Below are positions 15,550 through 17,520 of a stretch of DNA of 17,520 nucleotides, in pieces. The notes beneath the pieces were generated by a model, which worked only from the letters and a program-made list of their open reading frames with translations, made no database searches and had not been told where the DNA came from. The position numbers and the translations under genes were made by a program. Position 1 is the stretch's first letter; each line of letters begins with the position of its first letter. Source of the stretch: Desulfobacula sp. GTDB taxonomy: Bacteria; Desulfobacterota; Desulfobacteria; Desulfobacterales; Desulfobacteraceae. Where the stretch lies: contig JABIYQ010000570.1 of the NCBI GenBank assembly GCA_018702715.1, forward strand, positions 1 to 17,520, read 5' to 3'.

Positions 15550-16905
15550 TCAGCTTACCTTTCCAATGGCAATATCCAATGTTTCCAGCATAAAGTCCAC
15601 GTCTTTTTCGTTGATGCACATGGGCGGCTTTATCCGTAAGGTATTTCCATTATATCCGCCCTTGCCCACCAGAAGTCCAAGATCCTTTAACGTTTCAAAA
15701 ATCTCGACGCATTCCTGTGATGCCGGTTCCTTGGTTTGTCTGTCCTTGACAAATTCAACCCCTGTCATAAGACCGCTTCCCCGTATATCACCTATGAGTT
15801 CATATTTTTCTTTTAAACGGTGATATCCTTTAAACAGCCGGTTACCCATGTTAAGACAGTTTTCCTGGAGCCGGTCCTCATCGATCAATTCCAGGACAGC
15901 CTTACCGATTGCGCAGGAAACAGGATTGCCGCCAAAGGTGTTAAAATGGATTCTTTCAGTTAGTCTGGCAGCGATTTTGGGAGTGGTTACTACGGCAGCC
16001 AGAGGAGCGCCATTTCCAATACTTTTGGCCATGGTCACGATATCCGGCGTAACTCCCTGGTATTCAAATCCCCAATAATGGGTTCCAAGTCGGCCGAAAC
16101 CTGTCTGGACTTCGTCAGCAATACAGACCCCACCGGCATTTCGGGTATGCTCGTATGCTTTTGCAAGATATCCCTTTGGCAGGACCACAGTTCCCCCAAC
16201 ACCCTGAATAGGTTCGGCAAAAAATCCTGCCACCTGTCCCGGGGTGGTATGATTGATAACACTCTGAACGTCAGCAGCATATTTTGTGCCAGCTTCGGGA
16301 TCATCATATCCCCATGGACCCCGGTAGCAGTCCGGCATAATGGTGTGGCGAACCCCGGAGCCCTGATTTATATTGTATTTCCATGTGGAATGAGCAGTCA
16401 TTCCCATGGTACTCTGGCTGCCACCATGGTAGCCGTTTCTAAGGGCAATAATATCATTGTTTCCAGTGTAAAGTCTTGCCATGAGCATGGCAAGGTCATT
16501 GGCTTCAGAACCGGAGTTTACAAAATAGCAGACTTCAAGATCACCGGGCAGACGCTGGGCCAGCATTTTTCCATATTCTGCAATAATCGGGTTCAAGTAT
16601 ATGGGTGGATTATGAACCAGGGTATTGAACTGCTCTGAAACAATGTCGGCGATTCTGGGATGGCTGTGGCCAACGCTGACTGTGACAATGCCACCGATAC
16701 CGTCAAGATACCGTCTGCCTTTTTCATCGTAAAGATATTGCATGGAGCCTTGAACAATCATGATCGGCTTTTTGTAAAAGGTCAATAAAGAAGGTGTAAG
16801 ATAACGCTTTCGCATAGCCATTACCTCGTCATATGATGGACCTTTATAGGGTTTGGGCTCATGATCATAGTCTGGCAGTTCAGGTATTTTAATTTCTTGG
16901 GTCAT
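15550..16905 (-). CDS. Class III PLP-dependent aminotransferase, AGXT2-like
   Basis: A 451-residue fold-type I aminotransferase. It aligns closely by eye with animal AGXT2 (alanine-glyoxylate / 3-aminoisobutyrate aminotransferase): GIVTVSVGHSHP near 75, VNSGSEANDLAMLMAR near 130, GFFAEPIQGVGG, VCIADEVQTGFGRLG with Asp264 for the pyridine nitrogen, TMAKSIGNG with Lys294 as the PLP Schiff-base residue, and HFNTFGGNPVSCAIG. It probably moves an amino group between a beta-amino acid such as beta-alanine or 3-aminoisobutyrate and pyruvate or glyoxylate; the substrate is inferred from the neighbouring semialdehyde dehydrogenase. Its ATG overlaps the stop of the ferritin-like gene as ATGA, and AAGGAG (16914-16919) precedes it by 8 nt, so translation is coupled. 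Confidence 0.92.
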   Translation of the reverse strand: MTQEIKIPELPDYDHEPKPYKGPSYDEVMAMRKRYLTPSLLTFYKKPIMIVQGSMQYLYDEKGRRYLDGIGGIVTVSVGHSHPRIADIVSEQFNTLVHNPPIYLNPIIAEYGKMLAQRLPGDLEVCYFVNSGSEANDLAMLMARLYTGNNDIIALRNGYHGGSQSTMGMTAHSTWKYNINQGSGVRHTIMPDCYRGPWGYDDPEAGTKYAADVQSVINHTTPGQVAGFFAEPIQGVGGTVVLPKGYLAKAYEHTRNAGGVCIADEVQTGFGRLGTHYWGFEYQGVTPDIVTMAKSIGNGAPLAAVVTTPKIAARLTERIHFNTFGGNPVSCAIGKAVLELIDEDRLQENCLNMGNRLFKGYHRLKEKYELIGDIRGSGLMTGVEFVKDRQTKEPASQECVEIFETLKDLGLLVGKGGYNGNTLRIKPPMCINEKDVDFMLETLDIAIGKVS

Positions 16906-17366
16906 AAGAATTTCTCCTTTTTTCGGCCGGTTTTGTATTGAATGCCGGAAAGTTTTGTGGTATGGGCGATTCTTTTTTTTCTGGCCAGTTTCAATGCCTG
17001 GGCAACTTCCGGAAGGGCCTTGATCTTTACGGCCCCTTCCGTGTAATAGTCAATTGCCCGGGTTTCCAGTTTTTTAGAATAATCAAGGATTTGGGCACGA
17101 TCCATTTCTTTGTCATTTTGGGCTTCAAGCACAAAGGGTTTTCTGAAAAAATCCCTGATCGGTTCAAGGATCATTTCCGTTACATTTTCTCTTCTGGTTC
17201 TCAGGATATGAACTATATTTTTTTTACAATCTTTTGCAAACCCCTGAAACAGGTCACAAAGGTCACTCATATCCTGGTTGTCGGCAACTGAATTATAAAA
17301 CGCCATATCTTGTTTTTCGATTTCTTCTGCAAAATTCAATAACCCGCCAAAATTTGTGATGGGCAT
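16902..17366 (-). CDS. Ferritin-like (rubrerythrin-type) helical protein with altered metal-ligand motifs
   Basis: A 154-residue, mainly helical soluble protein. LLNFAEEIEKQDMAFYNSVA at 9-28 and LFQGFAKDCKKNIVHIL at 39-55 mirror the first helix pair of rubrerythrins, and KKLETRAIDYYTEGAV with LARKKRIAHTTKL mirror the second. However, the ExxH motifs that complete a di-iron site are not clearly preserved: the matching positions are basic or polar residues around His53 and His135. It may bind metal differently or be structural. GGAGGA lies about 8 nt before the ATG at 17366. It starts 30 nt after the dehydrogenase stop and overlaps the aminotransferase by 4 nt, which implies a role tied to that pathway. 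Function is unproven. Confidence 0.75.
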   Translation of the reverse strand: MPITNFGGLLNFAEEIEKQDMAFYNSVADNQDMSDLCDLFQGFAKDCKKNIVHILRTRRENVTEMILEPIRDFFRKPFVLEAQNDKEMDRAQILDYSKKLETRAIDYYTEGAVKIKALPEVAQALKLARKKRIAHTTKLSGIQYKTGRKKEKFL

Positions 17367-17396
17367 AATGGTCTTCCTCCATATAAATAAATATCT

Positions 17397-17520
17397 TTAA
17401 AACCAGCGTTCCATTACCACCTTGGTGTCAGTGAAAAATTGAAATATTTCCTGGCCATGGGCTTTGATATCTCCAAACATGGAGTTGCCTGATCCGCCAA
17501 AGGGAAAAAAGCTCATGGGA
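17397..17520 (-). CDS. mmsA: Methylmalonate-semialdehyde dehydrogenase (CoA-acylating), C-terminal end only
   Basis: The last 41 codons of a gene that continues beyond the right edge. The translated end reads MSFFPFGGSGNSMFGDIKA, then HGQEIFQFFTDTKVVMERWF before TAA at 17397-17399. This matches the C-terminus of MmsA-type aldehyde dehydrogenases, with the FFPFxGSxxSxFGD block and the QFFTxTKxVxxRWF ending. Such enzymes oxidise malonate or methylmalonate semialdehyde to acetyl- or propionyl-CoA with NAD+ and release CO2. The catalytic cysteine lies outside the window, so the exact subfamily rests on this tail and on the adjacent aminotransferase. It is the first visible gene of the minus-strand operon. 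Confidence 0.8.
   Translation of the reverse strand, partial: PMSFFPFGGSGNSMFGDIKAHGQEIFQFFTDTKVVMERWF

Noticed and set aside
16078..16638. A 186-codon plus-strand ORF opposite the aminotransferase
   Set aside because: It is antisense to a gene with all catalytic motifs intact, and its protein looks like no known family.

Overview
The window looks like chromosomal DNA of a marine, probably sulfate-reducing member of the Desulfobacterales (Desulfobacula/Desulfobacter-like). This is an inference from gene content: a split glutamate synthase, a Na+-pumping NADH:quinone reductase, DUF3795, DUF6868 and DUF2279 proteins, a short conserved protein I associate with this order, and a palindromic repeat. 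The DNA is fairly AT-rich. Genes are mostly preceded by clear AAGGAG-type ribosome binding sites. No rRNA, tRNA, CRISPR array, transposase or prophage gene was found.

Layout, left to right. (1) 1-2600: an amidotransferase-GXGXG subunit of a split glutamate synthase, ended by two hairpins. (2) 2793-3323: a cyclophilin, followed by a 167-bp imperfect palindrome. (3) 3556-3939, minus strand: a small conserved protein with its own terminator at 3503-3535. (4) 4143-9984: a complete six-gene nqrABCDEF operon, preceded by a possible 21-codon leader ORF whose end overlaps the nqrA start. (5) 10030-11025, minus: a DJ-1/PfpI-AraC regulator, divergent from a cysteine-rich DUF3795 protein (11150-11605). 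(6) 11667-12494, minus: a DUF2279 lipoprotein, divergent from a membrane hybrid histidine kinase (12862-14904). (7) 15194-15442: a two-helix DUF6868 protein. (8) 15550-17520, minus: an operon running from methylmalonate-semialdehyde dehydrogenase (only its C-terminus is in the window) through a ferritin-like protein to an AGXT2-like aminotransferase.

How the genes work together. The nqr operon encodes a membrane enzyme that oxidises NADH, reduces quinone and exports Na+. It carries the expected cofactor sites: 2Fe-2S and FAD/NADH domains in NqrF, SGAT flavinylation motifs in NqrB and NqrC, and paired intramembrane cysteines in NqrD and NqrE. The most notable feature is NqrA. It aligns with ordinary NqrA along its length, yet its C-terminus carries two intact CxxCxxCxxxCP motifs of the kind found in RnfC and absent from the well-studied NqrA of Vibrio. 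This suggests an Nqr with two additional 4Fe-4S clusters, either an evolutionary intermediate between Rnf and Nqr or an enzyme with an extra electron port. The right-hand operon fits catabolism of a beta-amino acid (beta-alanine or 3-aminoisobutyrate): transamination to a semialdehyde, then oxidation to acetyl- or propionyl-CoA. A ferritin-like protein with altered metal-ligand motifs is translationally coupled in the middle.
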